Source: Telopea speciosissima (lineage: Eukaryota; Streptophyta; Magnoliopsida; Proteales; Proteaceae). From it: a stretch of 64,000 nt of DNA. Below the pieces are notes generated by a model. The model saw only the letters and a program-made list of their open reading frames with translations, was not told the origin of the DNA and ran no database searches. The stretch lies in contig NC_057926.1 in NCBI RefSeq assembly GCF_018873765.1, forward strand, positions 52,991,878-53,055,877. Direction: 5' to 3'. The position numbers and the translations under genes were made by a program. Each line of letters opens with the position of its first letter. Position 1 is the stretch's first letter. Below are positions 36,341 through 49,604 of the stretch, in pieces.

Positions 36341-36503
36341 TTAATAAACGGTTTAGAAACCCGAGAGAGAGAGAACTTTTTTGTTTTGGTAAACAAATCC
36401 GAGAGAGAGACCTTCAGTCCAAGTCCAAGTGTCTAACGGTCCAACCAAATTGGATTTCCCGCCAGAAAGAGTACTTACGGAATCACGATCACTTACCGCC
36501 GAG

Positions 36504-36510
36504 TATAAAA
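36504..36510 (+). promoter_or_regulatory. TATA box of PAIR1
   Basis: TATAAAA within GCCGAGTATAAAAGGC, 195 bases before the ATG. The partial duplicate at 57-60 kb keeps the same GAGTATAAAAG, which supports this as core promoter. Confidence 0.65.
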
Positions 36511-36698
36511 GGCAACTGGGAATAGAGATTTCAGGAGGTGGTCCATTCTGTCCAACCAAGCTTTAAATCGGATGCTCAAATCTCAATCTCCTGCGACAGT
36601 CGAAAGAAGGTCTGCAACTGTTCGAAGAAGTTGCGCGAACGTTCAGAATCATCGCATCTCAATCTTCTGATCTCGATCTCCACTACAGTTCAGTTTAA

Positions 36699-39600
36699 AT
36701 GAAGTTAAAGATTAACAAAGCGTGCGATTTGAGTTCGATTTCAGTTTTTCCTCCTCACTCCAGGTTCGGATCCTTTAAAAGTGGTTTTCTGCTTCTTCTT
36801 CTTCAATATTATCGTTTCTTATTCTTTTCTTTTTTGCTTTTTGTTCCTTATTTTGATTTTTTTTTTCCGCAGGAGAGCAAATGCAAATCCAATACCTTTG
36901 GCAACGGATTCGGCCTTGGGCAAAACCCAAGGCTATCAGCACCGATCGCAGCAATCGCAGCAGTCGTTTTCGCAACCTTCATCTCAGCTTGGAATGTCGT
37001 CTCAGCTCTCTCAGAACTCACTTGATGAGATTGTGACGAATGATCAGGTAAGGATTTCAAATATGTTTTACTTCTCGAGGATTTGTAGGAAGAAAATGCA
37101 TCGTGATATGATATTCTTCTCTCTTTTGCTTTTGAGGTCTTTGAGATTGACTTAAAAATAGATATTGAATTTCCATGATTTATTCTGCTCTGAAAAACTA
37201 TAGTATCTCTGTATGATTATTCTTGTAATTTTGAGTTCTAGTAGTGTTCAGTTCTTTTTCACTTTTCTTCCTTCTCTGAAATTTCCTTTCTACATAAAAT
37301 GGAGAAAGCGAACTGTGAATTACAGCTGGTAGTATTTCAGAAAAGCCACCAATTTCTAATTCTGGAGGAATCTAGAAGCTAAGGTATCCTCATTTGCTGT
37401 CACTCGGTAATAGTTTCTACGAATTTCCAAGGATCTGATTCCTTTTTTTTTTTTCCATCTTATTTATTGTTCTGTGTGTGTGTGGAACTCTTAAACCTTA
37501 ATTTCCTTGTTTGAGGAATAAAATTGTGAATATTTACTTTAATAATTATGCTGGTACAGGGGTTGCTTCAGTGTCCCATTTATCGGATGTTCTGTTGTAC
37601 AGTTAAAACTTCCTGTCTTCTGCTCTCTTTTTCAAATTTTCTGAAAGTTTGTTTCTTGTTACTTTCTTATTCTTAAGAAACCACTGGCTATCTATGGCCC
37701 CAAAAGAAGAGAAAGGAAAGGAAAATGGTATTTTACTGTCACTTCCACATTTTATTACATCAAATTCAGCCCCCAAAGACAGACCTATATCAACAGTTGA
37801 CAAATAATGAACGTCCAAAAAAATCTGTTTTGAGAATTTTTTTTTTCTTCATAGTTCATCTCAATGCAGTATGTAGAGGAGCCACGGGACCAAGTTTATC
37901 CTCATGCTTGTCTACTATTTTAGCCAAGTTTTAAGTACTTGTATAATATGTAGTTTGTTATTTATAATTCTTAAATTTCTTTTGCAGAGGAATTGGTATG
38001 AAGACTGGAGTGTTTCAAGTCTAGTATTGATGTGTTTTTGTCATAAACTCACTATATTTCGTGTTGGTGTTTATCATTTTTGGATTTTTATATCAATGTG
38101 TCTTGTGTGTTCTAAAATAGTGGACCAATTTTAAATGATTTTAGGATGGATTGGAAAACCAAATTATATATTTTGTATCCTTTATATAATAATTTTCATC
38201 TAAAAATATGGTCATAGTGATAATTTTTATAAATCTGCAGAACTCTTTCTCTCTCTCTCTCTCTCCCCTCCCTTGCCCCTTTGTTCTGAGTTGCTAACTC
38301 TATTCGATATATTTTCAATATCCTTTTTTCTTTATTAATTTTTGCTCCTTGCACAGAAAATTTGCTCTCAAGAAAGGAAGAGTTCCATGAAGAGGGTTTC
38401 TTCCTTGCCGCCAATTGCATACACACGAGATGAGTCTCAGATGGCATTGTCAATGTCTTCCAACAACCCTACACGAAAATGGAGCTCTGTTTCAATTCAA
38501 GATCACAGATGTAATTTAGCCAAGATACTTCAAATGATTCAGTGATAAAGTTCTAAATATTCATGATTAAGTCTTTGTTACAATTCACCCGATAGGTGAG
38601 GTTGTCAATGAGCTGACCTCTCACTTGACCAAGCATGAGGTTTGTTTGGTGAGCTTTGATAGGAGACTTAGCGCTAGATTAAACTTCATGGCTAAATGAG
38701 CCTGAGAAAGCTGTGGTTGGCTTTGCTTGTTCCTTTATATTTTATCTTCTAGAATATTATGTTTAATAAGTTGGTTATGAAAAAAATAGTGTTTGCTAAG
38801 TTAGTAAGGGGCATATTAGTATTTTGGATGGCAGGCTTTGGTTTATGATCCTGCTGAACTCTAGATCTAACTGAGTCCAATATTTTTGCCAAGCCTAAGC
38901 CGAGCTTATTAAAATGTCAATGAGGCAGGCCTATGCTTTGTGCCACAAGCCAAGCCTGAGACTTGGATTGGAGCCACAAGCTGGCAAAGATAAGGTCAGC
39001 TGGAATATGATTCAGAAAATTTTCAGCCATCAATTTGAACTTAAACATTTTAAATGGGAAAGTATTGAAAAATGCTTGCAAGGTTTGACTACCTCAATGA
39101 CAGAGTTTCAGGGACATATTTTTCTAGTAAATGGGGCATTCATTTACACCAAAGCCCACCCCCACCTCAAAATTTTTTTTTCTTCTGTTTTAGCAAATTG
39201 TGTAATGCTATGATTCATAGTGCTAGTATTCCTCATTGTATTTTAATGTTTCTTAGGTCACTTGAGCTTGTGTCATAGCAGGCACAAGTTCATTTTGCAA
39301 GGGTACTAACTTTGGTTTCCCTGAACAGGTCAGGTTACTGAAGAACTTGAGCACAGGATTGGACTGATGGAAACTTCACTGAGAAGGTTTGTAAGGGACC
39401 TAGACTCTGTTCAGGGTGATATCATGCAAGTGAACAAATCGATTAAAGAAGTTCCAGGAAGGGTCCTCGACTCTGTTCAGGGTGAAATCATGCAAGTGAA
39501 CAAAGCAATTAAAGAAGTGTCACTGGAAAGTGAGTTTCCTTGTTTCTTAAATGCTGGAAACTTCAGATGGGAAGGGACAAATGTTTATCCATTTTAAAGC

Positions 39601-42600
39601 TGCAGTCGGTATTCAGTGGTTACAGTGTATGGTGCCACTGCCATTCTTTGCAAGCGTGTGTCTGTGAAACTCTATAAGTTCATGGTTCATTTGGAGCAAA
39701 ACGTATCAATGAATAATTGATGGTTTCCAACAGCTAGTGGGGTATAAAACAATCTTGTTTCAGCTTCTTTCAATATAATCTGTCATTGTGCTTTTGTTTT
39801 AAGTCCATAATTTCTTTATCAAGGTAAAAATGACATTCCAAGACTAAGCAAGCATTCTTGTGTGGAAGAAACTGTAATTCTTCAGAATAAAATAGGGAAA
39901 CTTATAATTTCATTGATAAGGATTCTCATGTAAACTACAAGCACTTAAATTGTATAAAAGGTGCATCTCAAATATCAGAACTCTATGGCAAATCCCACCT
40001 GCCAAGAAAAAATATAGGAACTCCATGACACAACAATTGGCTAATTAGTCCACATTTGTCTGTTCACCTCTTGGGCAGTGAAACATCAATAATGTCCTTT
40101 CCAACTGCTAAGGTCAATGCTAAGCCCTAAGTAACTTAACACAAAACTATCATTTCTGAGGAAAAGTTCAAAGAAAACTGAAATGTCCTTGATCACTTTA
40201 AGTATTTTGTTGTTGACTTGAATTTTTTGGTTTCAAAGAGGGTGTATGGTGTCCTAAGGATGAGTAGGCCTTCCGTAACTCCAAGAAGTTTAAGGCCACT
40301 TCAAATGAATTCTTAGCAAAAAAATTTCTACCTGTTAGTCTTGAAGCCTTGTGTTTTATTCTTTATTTGAAGTGAAACTTTTCATGATGAATTTCGGTTT
40401 GCCTGGTTCTAAGGAATGTAGCCACTGGATCAAAATTTTCTAAAATATTTTCAACAAATAAGAGATACAAATTGCAAAATAAATAATTATAGAATCTTGA
40501 AAACAATCAGACATCCGAAGAACAAAATTAATTTTGCATTGTGGTTCCTCTTTCAGTGGAAGGCATAAGGCAGAAGTTGATCGATCATGATAATTCAATA
40601 CAGCTAATGGTAACAGAAGGAAATTCTCTCTGTTAACTTTCTTTAATTTTTTACGTCTTTCATATATCCATGAATGTATGCTTTCTTACAACTGAAATGA
40701 GATGATGATGATAACCAGCTCAAGGGACAGGACGACATCAAAGCCAGCCTTGATGGGACCCTGAAATCAATTCATGATCAATTGAAAAAAGATTTGTACC
40801 AACACAAGTTACAAGAGACTATTTCTGTGCTTTCTGCTTTACCAAACCAGATTGAAGCACGATTACTGAAGTTACAAAATGAACTTAGTGAAGCCTTCAG
40901 TAAAGAAATGGAAGTACGTATGGTACTCTCATGAAGATTCACTTTCAGAAGTTCTGAACTGCTTCAGAATTTCTAGCATTTTTTTTTTTTTTAAACTCTG
41001 AAATTTTGAAAACAAAAATATTGAAATATTGAGGTACAAAACTTATTACACTGTTCTTTTCTATTGCAAGCTCTTTTCAAAACTCTCAATGTTGAAGCCA
41101 CTGTTTCTATAAGCTGCATGCCTTGTAAAAAATTGAATCAGATGCTTTGGCACGGTAGAGTAAACAATGCTGGTTATAAATCATTTTATAAATAAATTAC
41201 CTCATAGAAACCTCTAAAATTTTTGAAGAATAATATTGTTTATATGTTTTTCTAGCTCTGTTCATTGAACTGCTTCTCTTTATCCCGTACAGACAATGGC
41301 TGGTAGTATAAAGCCTCCAAACCAGAGTTGTCAGATACCCACCAGTCAACCACCAAAGGTATTTTCTTTTTACTCACAGAATGATTTTATTCTAGTTTTT
41401 TTTTTCTTCTTTTGTGCCCATCTATTCTGCATTCCTTTCACCTCAGAAGCTTTTACACTTCATAATCCACAGAGGAGAGGCTGTCGAGCTGTTCAGTTAC
41501 AGAAAGAGCAACCTGTCATGGAGTATGTTTCTGAGGCTCACATTTTCCTTTTTGACCTTGGCTATTCATGCAATTATATGAGTAGGTTTTATCCAACCTA
41601 TTGGAATCACTTCCTCAGGGATAACACCCCCCACCCTACCCAAAAAAAAAAAAAAAAACCCCTGAAAAGGGATAGTAAATTCTCTCAGGGTTGCATAATT
41701 GGTTTTTTCATTTACAAATCACACATGTTGAGAAAATTCTTTCAAACGCTATAGGAATAATTCATAGCTGGTTTGGAATTTAATTTTTCTATTCAGTTTC
41801 ATTGGATCATCATATATCTTAACCTCATATGAAAGAACTAGCATAGAATGTTTAGTGCCATTTAATCATACTGTTTCTTTTTATTTTAAATTACTGCTGC
41901 TAGCTGGTAACATGTGGCGTTGTCTTGTGATGTATGTTGCTTTTGGAGGGCAAGCCATAATATGAGCTAAAAAGTGCACTTGCCAGCTTTTGCGAACTGT
42001 TTCAAATATTTCCTCTACACATGATAACTGCACAGTAAATTATTTGATGTCATATGAGAAAAATAATTGTGTGTGACTATCACAATCCAATGGGAGCAAG
42101 CAGGAAGGAAGGAACAGCAGCTAAATTCTCATGGTATCCATGGTGTATCCTGAGCATGTGCATGTTTAAAAGGATAAACAATCTGAAGACACCTTAGGGA
42201 GAAGACTAGAGCACCACTAGATAATGCTTTCATTTTGACGAGTTGAGGATGATGAATTCAATATCCTGCATTTTACTTGACTTAGTGATGTAGCATCTAG
42301 ATGCAAACTATATGTAAGATCCTGCAAAACAGGTGGCACAGCCATGGGGTGTTTGAAATATCCAACTGATGAACTATGTTGATTGCTCAAAGGGCATATG
42401 TTGGTCTTGTCTAATTTCATTAAACCATGCAGAAGTAGATCTACTTGCATATGCAAATACATGATTAACTTATTGATTTAAGAAAGAACTGTTAGGTGTA
42501 CTTTCATTTTATCCATTTTCTTGGATTTAGCTAATGACCTAAATGATTTCTATCAATGTTAGAGCATGTACAGTAGTGACATTTTTGGTTATTTGATACT

Positions 42601-45600
42601 TTATTGTTTTATTTAATTGTTCTTCCTTACCTTCTTTAGCACCCAAGAGAATATTCCTCGTCTCAGTCAAGTGATGCCTCCGAAGGTTAAAACACAAGAA
42701 AATATGACCCCAAAGATAGAAACGGGAAGATGGCGGTCTGTTAAACCACAAAAAGCTACTTCAACTGTTAGAGAGGAAAATACAAAGCAAACGCAGGAGG
42801 AAAATCACCTCATGGAACAGGTATTCTTACTAATACTTTATCGGTCGGTGGTGGTGTACATTTTTATGCTAATCTATTAAGAGCTTAAAACATAGTATAG
42901 CAGTAAAGTTGAACTGAATAATATCCTTTATATTATTCTTTCATGGATGATATGAGGCAGACTATTGCTGTTGTGATTGAAAAGTAATCCAGAACTTTCT
43001 TATGACATAAAAGAGCACTAGGATACAATAAAAAAAAAAGAAACATGTACTTTGAGAAAAATTCTATCAATGGAGAAGTGATTTAAGTTTCAGTTGCTGT
43101 TCTCTGGAAACCATGGTCAGTCCTGGGTGGTGGCTCTATTAGACTGCCTCATGGTTCAGTTTGGTTGGGCATAATCAGGTCCTATGGGGGTGGGGAGATT
43201 GTATTTGCATGGAGATGATCTACTTGAGAATTGGTTTGAAACTTGTGACCTGGAGAGGTTATGATGGAGTAATTATGGAAGGAGATTGCAAAAAATGTTA
43301 TTACCTGGATGTCTAACGCCAGAGTTTAGGGGAGCCTTGGGAGTTTCCTCATTTCATTCAGTTAATTAGGCAGTTGCATCTTAGTAAACTGGATTATATC
43401 TTTCAATGGAATCCTAGGACAGTTGAGGAGCTGGCCGATGATTTGGCCAAGCAGGAGTAGTGAGGCCCTCGGTTGGCGAAAGCATTCATCTGTAAGTAAA
43501 ACCATTGGTTTGGGTGGTATTCTTTTGCACTAGTTTTGCCTTTTCCTCTGATTTTCGATTAAATTGTTTCTTGTTAAAAGAATTTAAAAGTGGATTGTAC
43601 GGTGAGCTGCTGAAGGTTTATGGTATGTGAAGAAGCTAGAGAGGAATTTGGGCCTAATTTTGGACCTCTACGTGGAATATATAAGGTAGAATTTTGAAGC
43701 TCTGGATGGCATTGGTACCGATGGCTGGTATGACACATTATGAAACATTAAAAAAAAAGGGCGTACCTAGTGCACGAGGCTCTCGCCACTGAGGGGTCTG
43801 GGGAGGGTCATAATGTATGCAGCCTTACCTCTGCTTTCACAGAGAGGCTGTTTCCAGACTTGAACCCGTGACCACTTGGTCACAATGGAGCAACCTTACC
43901 GTTGCACCAAGGCCCACCCTTGCACATTTTGAAACATTGGAAACTAAAATTTTGAGCCTAAGGGAAAAGTTTTTTGGATAATTTGCTTTCAGCAGTAAAT
44001 TCATGTCTCAGATCCTTCAGATATTATCATCATAGTTCTTCCCTTACTATGAGGCTGTATTTCTTCGGTGTAGAATATCAGTAACTTGATAACTTGGGAA
44101 AATCTATGTGTTGGTATGGCCAGTTTCCAAATCACAAAGCATTTCATTATGTTCTTTAGAAAGTTACAGGTTGGCCACTAAATCTGTTTGCATTAGTCTC
44201 CTTAACAGCATCAGTGAGCTGTAAGCTTGTAGAAAAAGTTCATTAGTAACTTTTGGATTTGAAAATTTAAAGGAAATTCCAACAATGACTTCTCCCCATT
44301 TTTCAGAGCATCATTAGCTTTCTTTTATACTATGTGCCTTTTTGTCTTTCTTCCCCCCCCCCCCTCCTCCCCCCACCAAAAAAAAAAAAAAAAGTCCTGA
44401 ACTTCATTTCAAATTGTAAAAAAATTTGCAGCAAGATTAGAAATGTGATTGTTTATATGTTCTGGCAAATCAATTATTCTTTTGAGAATAAAAATTTAGT
44501 GTTAGAAAGGAGTTGAATAAAACTTTTCCAAGCATCGGGAAGTTGCTGTACCCCACCATATCATTTAGCCATTGACATATTCCTGGATGAATGGTAGTAT
44601 CTTTGAGACTCTAGGAACAGAAGTTTGCAAATTTTTTTTATATATATTGTTATTTTGGAACACCCAAGGAGGAATCATTGCACCACCTTATGGGTCTGGA
44701 GACTGTTAAAGTAGTAACTAATAACTTCTATTGCCACTTCATTCTACTTCCTAGACATATTACCACTATATAATATGTGGGAGAGCCATTTGGCATGAAC
44801 TGACTTGAGCTTGATTAATTCAGGAAAAAGAATGGAGAATAATTATTGAGTCAGATGAAGATAATGATGGTGGATTTTCCTTCTTTCTTGAAGAAAAGAA
44901 TTCGGGTAAGTAAACCAAAGTTGGCTTCCAGATTTTATGTAGTCCACGTGAGTAGTTGTCTATGAATCTCTTATTCATCGGAAACCAAAATGTGCAAAAA
45001 ATAATAATGAAGATTGATAAATTTCTTTCAGAAATATTAGGTTCACTGGCCCTAATTCCTTTCAGTTCTCAGATGCTAAATCAACTTAAGATCCTTGAGA
45101 ATGGGAGTAGAGTTAACGTAGCCCAGGCAATGACTAGTCTATCAACTCAACTAAGCCAAGATTTCATTGCCAGTTTTGAGGTAGAATTGATCGATGCTAT
45201 TAGGCAATATATTAGTCATCACCCAACTGACTAGTTTCTAGTCATAATATATCACCCCGGTGTCCTTTATTTCTATTTATCTCCTTAATACAGAGTTAAC
45301 AGTAAACATGACTCCCCCCAGTTTCTTTAAGTCTAATTAATCCTGTCATTTAGCTTTTTTTTATTATTATTATTTTTTTTCATTTTTACCTGCTTAAAAC
45401 ATACATGGTATGACTTTATTACTATCCCATTATGAATCTTAACTATTATTTAAAAGCATAAGATGATGGAAGTGTATTTAGTTATTTTGACACATATTGG
45501 GATATGTAGATCTAGTGACATAAGAGAGAATATTACGATTTAGAGTTTAAAGCTTTATCAATAACCTTACTACTGAACTGATCTCTATTCTTGGTGAAGG

Positions 45601-45709
45601 CGTAGGAAGCTATTTGATGGAGGAAACACGGCAAGAAACAGAGCAGATTTTGAGGAGAGCAAGGAGAAGGCGAAAGAGAAAACTCCTAAATCCCATAATT
45701 TTGAACTGA
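36699..45709 (+). CDS. PAIR1: PAIR1 / PRD3 meiotic recombination initiation protein, 11 exons, 443 aa
   Basis: Exons: 36699-36763, 36873-37047, 38357-38510, 39329-39529, 40557-40609, 40719-40913, 41293-41358, 41473-41522, 42640-42820, 44824-44905, 45600-45709; 1332 nt with stop and consistent phases. The N-terminus MKLKINKACDLSSISVFPP is the family signature. Further landmarks are SQPSSQLGMSSQLSQNSLD, RVSSLPPIAYTRDESQ, a coiled-coil stretch with DSVQGDIMQVNKSIKEV, LKGQDDIKASL, WRIIIESDEDNDGG and the basic end QILRRARRRRKRKLLNPIIL. Rice PAIR1 and Arabidopsis PRD3 are needed for meiotic double-strand breaks and homologue pairing; length is close to PRD3. Odd: a 66-bp in-frame tandem repeat in exon 4. 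Exon 8 is the least certain boundary. The gene is intact here, while a partial copy at 57-60 kb is broken. Confidence 0.93.
39400..39529 (+). repeat. 66-bp in-frame tandem duplication within PAIR1 exon 4
   Basis: The unit starting at 39400 (LDSVQGDIMQVNKSIKEV) recurs at 39466 (LDSVQGEIMQVNKAIKEV), period 66 bases or 22 residues (about residues 156-198). Rice PAIR1, as I recall it, has one such segment. It lengthens the predicted coiled coil. Confidence 0.9.
43060..43465 (+). pseudogene. RNase H-like (RVT_3) relic of a LINE in PAIR1 intron 9
   Basis: Broken frames read EGDCKKCYYLDV and later FQWNPRTVEELADDLAKQE, which resembles the end of plant LINE RNase H domains (V-R-x-N-x-xAD-LAK). Stops interrupt it. 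No complete element was found around it. Confidence 0.5.
43750..43922 (-). mobile_element. Au-like SINE with 16-bp target duplication (PAIR1 intron 9)
   Basis: Read in reverse: GGGCCTTGGTGCAACGGTAA, GTGACCAAGTGGTCACGGGT and GTTCAAGTCTGGAAACAGCC (tRNA-like A and B box region), then AAGGCTGCATACATTATGAC and a T-rich 3' end after GGTACGCCC. The flanks CACATTATGAAACATT (43734-43749) and CACATTTTGAAACATT (43923-43938) form a 16-bp duplication with one mismatch. Confidence 0.9.
45032..45234 (+). other. Possible alternative last exon of PAIR1
   Basis: A splice acceptor (AAATTTCTTTCAG, ending at 45031) is followed by an open frame to TAG at 45234. Its phase fits the donor at the end of exon 10 (44905). 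It would replace the conserved basic tail with ILGSLALIPFSSQMLNQLK ... IRQYISHHPTD (67 residues). I recognise no family; it could also be a fragment of an unrelated gene. Confidence 0.35.
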
Positions 45710-48180
45710 AGGTATGCTGGCAATTTGCAACTTTCATAATTCTTGCATTGCAAAGCGCTGTACATTTTTTATGATTATTAAAATACCTAAATTATGTTGC
45801 TGGATGTGCCATGATAGCTTTGGGCTTGGACCACCTACAGAGCCAGAGCAATTTATCATTAGTGTAGCCTTTTTATTTTACTTGAGTATGCCAGCAAGGC
45901 AAGTCTTGCAGAATGGTATGGGTTCCAAATTATAATCATGGTGTAACATGGGTCGTATCACGTTATTATTAGTGTGAGAGATGTGATACATTATTCAATT
46001 ATAACTTATTTAGAAGAAACCCATCAATTTAAATTTTGTTATACTTTTCTTTCACTGCAAATACCAATTGTGCTTGTGCCACTCAGATCCATATATAGCT
46101 CATGTACCTCGATACAATTTTAGATAGACTTTGTGTTCTTGTTAGTCTTGGTCAACAATCACTGGTGTGGTAACTAGTACATAGTAGAAATCCTCTTTAG
46201 TGAACAACCCCCCCCCCCCCCCCACCCAAAAAAAAAAGAAGAAACCAAGATTTATATTACAGTTCATTGAACTTGTTCTGCTCATCTGTTTGTCAACCAT
46301 CAAGTCAATTTAAGAGTAACAGGCTAGCACTAGAAGTGCGAGACATTATTAATTGGTTGTTTTTACTGTATTTGATGTATGTCAGCGAATTGCTAACTGA
46401 TGGTTTTTTGCTTCAGATTTGGATACAGCTTTCAAATTAATCATCGCATTGGATACAGATGGCTTTTCTGGACAGGAAATTCAAATCTGAGTAATGCGTG
46501 CCACTGCAAATGTCAGGCAAGATACCACCTCCGATCCATAGGTAATAAAACAGATGCTTCTGAAGCATTACTTGGTTAGAATTTACCTACACTGGGTGTC
46601 TTACTCCAATTTTAGCTCATTGGTTTGGTTTATCTCAGTGAGCTTCTAATTTGCTATATAGAGATGGAATATTGCAATTAGGTGATGATTGAGATTAAAA
46701 TGCAGCTTTTCTTTTGAAAAAGAAAGAGGGATTTCGTTGTCTACATAGAGTCATAGATGCGCATTTCCTAAAGATCTATTTGTGATTCATTGCATGTAGA
46801 AGTCAGAGCTCTATTTGTTGCTTGCTACCTGTATTTCCAAGGAGCAATGTTAGCAGGTGTGATTCACCCGATGGGCCTGGGCCTCTGGCCCAGATGTTTT
46901 ATATATGGGCTTAAGCGAATCCGGTCTTAGTTTTAAAAACCTAACAGGAGTCACTGGTAGTGGTGATCCAATTATTTAGGTTTTCAAACCAGTTTGGTGC
47001 TTGTGTTTTATTTGTGGAAGAAGGTTCTCTGAGCAAACGCATTAGAGCTGCATCAATGAGGTGCAGCAAAGTGGTATGGTGCATCGCAAGGCAGCAGGGG
47101 TCATTTCATGTGAGAAGATAGATAACCACAGGGGGGCTAGCGTAACCTATCCCAACAGTTCAAAGAACCTTTTCCCTTTATATAGGAAGCTTAGATGTAG
47201 ACAAATGGGTGTGAAACACGGTTTTAGATACCGGTATCAGATTGATCTTACTAGCCGATTCATATTGATATCAGCCTTGAGCCCTTGACCAATATGATAC
47301 CAAGATGGAAGGGACTTCTTTTTGAATTTTTGTCCGATTTAAATCTGATACGGTTTGAGTAATACCGATATCATATTAGTAGGCTATACCAAAAATTCTC
47401 AGTTTTATTTGAACTTTTCCTCAAAAATGATGGTTTTGTACAAAAACACGCTTACAAAGAATGACAGTGCTAGGATACGGTGCTACAGCTTATAACTTTA
47501 CAGAGGATAAACATTGTGTCTCTTTCCCTTAAAATGAAAACAAAACATTTGTCCCCAGTACACCATAGCAAAATCCACTATATATCATATGAGAACCTGT
47601 TTTACACCATAGCAAAACCCGCTTTACATCCTCTTATACGATAGGTGTATTTTAGTAGTATGGATGCATAACAGAAGAGATCGGATGTTTAGGAGGTTTG
47701 AGGAAACATCTATGTAGCAGATAACGATAACGACATATCTCCCTTTACAACATGTCACCAGCAGGTCAAACAAGCTCTGCATCAACACCTCTGCCATGAT
47801 AGGTACAACCGGATCACATTACACTCTCTTCCCTTCCATTAGAGACCCAATTACCTAGGGAAATCAATCACTACCTAACTTCCCTCTCCCACTCCCGAAT
47901 CTGGATCAGCTACCCCTATTTTCTAGATGACATCCAATACAAACCAAGATACAAACTTGAACAGCTATCCCCATGTATAAATACCTAGATAAATCTACTA
48001 CAATCCATACAAGCCGAGTCACAAGTGGAAAAAGCCCTTTTCACAAGACCATAAGAATGATTTACATAAAATAGTTGGCCTCTTTTGGTACTTTGCCATG
48101 CACTTCAAACTTAATTGGATAGTGGTAATGTTATTATTATTTTTTCTGATAAGAAACAATGTAATTTTATTGGTTATTAG
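45710..48180. other. PAIR1 3' flank and repeat-rich spacer
   Basis: The 3' UTR of PAIR1 may contain an intron (GGTATG directly after the stop; an acceptor near 46416). A C16 run followed by ACCC and an A-tract is at 46208-46233. From 47215 to 47400 there are GTATCG-type words (GATACCGGTATCAGATTG, GATACGGTTTGAG). No gene is recognised. Confidence 0.4.
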
Positions 48181-48562
48181 TAGAGATGTAAACGGGTATT
48201 CGAGAATTTGGATTTTATATTCATATTTTTTTAAGGGTATTTATGTCCATTTAGGGATATTTGAAATTTTATTCAAATAATCAGAAAAATAATTGTCCGA
48301 TCTAAATAGATATCCAACTAATGATATAAAAGATTTTTGAAGATTCAATAGGTTCTACAGAATGAGCTAAAAAATGAGAATTATGAACCTAAAACATAGA
48401 TTGAGAATGAATTGTATTCATTGGGGGAGGAAGGTCTAGGTTACACAATCAGAGATGTACACGGATATTCGAAAATGCAAATTTGATTTACATTTATATT
48501 CGGACAGAAAATATCCAAATCCGATCACATACGATCCATATCCGTTCCGTTTTACATCCCTA
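48181..48562. mobile_element. Short hAT-like element (TAGAGATGTAAACGG ends)
   Basis: The left end TAGAGATGTAAACGGG faces CGTTTTACATCCCTA at the right. The interior has opposed GGATATTCG and CGAATAT-like words. The 8-bp flanks GTTATTAG and GATGTCAG match at only 5 of 8 positions, so the duplication has decayed or the element is rearranged. Confidence 0.6.
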
Positions 48563-48577
48563 GATGTCAGTCACAAG

Positions 48578-49604
48578 TAGAGATGTAAACGGCTCGAATT
48601 CAGCTCGAATTTGACAATTCCGTTACCGAATCCGTTTAACAAGTTAAATATCCGAATTCGTTCGTTTATCCGAACGGATATGAAAAACCTTGATTAGATT
48701 CGAATTCGTTAACGTTATGGATATCCTGGACATCCGGATATTTGATTCGAACTGTGAATACCCATCCCCTGCGACAAGATTCCCTTGAAGATCCCACAAT
48801 TCCGACTACAGGGACCTGTAAAGCGTAAATTTGAAGATGGTTCATCTGCTGGAAAGTGGTAAAATAAGACAAATCTGTGAAGTAAAGGCGTTTGTTGATC
48901 GTCACCGCTGAATCTAATTTACCCAATAAATCTTCATATATGTAGCAGACATTTATCATACTTCTGATGCATGGCTTGATATGCATTTTGAATTGAAAAT
49001 ATTGCAACTTTAATGCCTGCAAAGGAGTTAACATGAGAAGGAGAGGAAGGGATGCAGCAGCTACAAGAGGGATTCCCGCCGCAAGCTTCTCCATCCAATA
49101 GCAGCACCTCCTCCAGATCAGAAACATTCCAAGCCAGTAAAGGTAAATCTTGTTGCTGTCTCTTCCTGCAGCATTCTTCCTCTTAATCTTGGGTTTGAAT
49201 CGAGAAGAGGAAGAGACAAGGATATCAAAAACGGGTAAAGTGAAGAAGAAGGAACAGAATAAAGAACGAAGTACGAAAAAGAAGGAATAATAAAAAAAAC
49301 CCTAGTACTCCACCCCGTCTCCACTATGGTTTTTTTAATTTAAAAAATTAAATTAATGATGTCCAACTGTCCACTAACAAGTTTTACAATATATGGTATT
49401 ATTAAATTAATATTTACTTAAGTTTATAAATGGAGGGGTTAATGAATCGGATAATATTCGATCGAATTTTGGTATATTTGAATTCGTATTCGATTAATAT
49501 TCAAACGGATATGGATAATTTTCGGATAGTAATTTTTTGAATATGGATGCCCCTGAACGAATACAAATGTGAATCGAATTTTCGATTATCCATTTACATC
49601 TCTA
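48578..49604. mobile_element. hAT-like element, 1027 bp, perfect 8-bp target duplication
   Basis: The ends TAGAGATGTAAACGG and CCATTTACATCTCTA are inverted repeats with one mismatch. GTCACAAG lies directly outside both ends (48570-48577 and 49605-49612), an exact hAT-type duplication. The interior has a minus-strand open frame at 48666-49127 (MFLIWRRCCYWMEKLAAGIP, then LVAAASLPLLLMLTPLQ) that looks host-derived; I cannot name it. No transposase. Confidence 0.9.

Noticed and set aside
36781..37155. Long open frame over PAIR1 exon 2 with extra residues on both sides
   Set aside because: The additional residues are translated intron 1 and intron 2; the splice sites and the rice N-terminus fit the spliced model instead.
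43750..43922. tRNA-like A and B boxes
   Set aside because: They belong to the SINE head with a SINE body, tail and target duplication, not to a functional tRNA gene.
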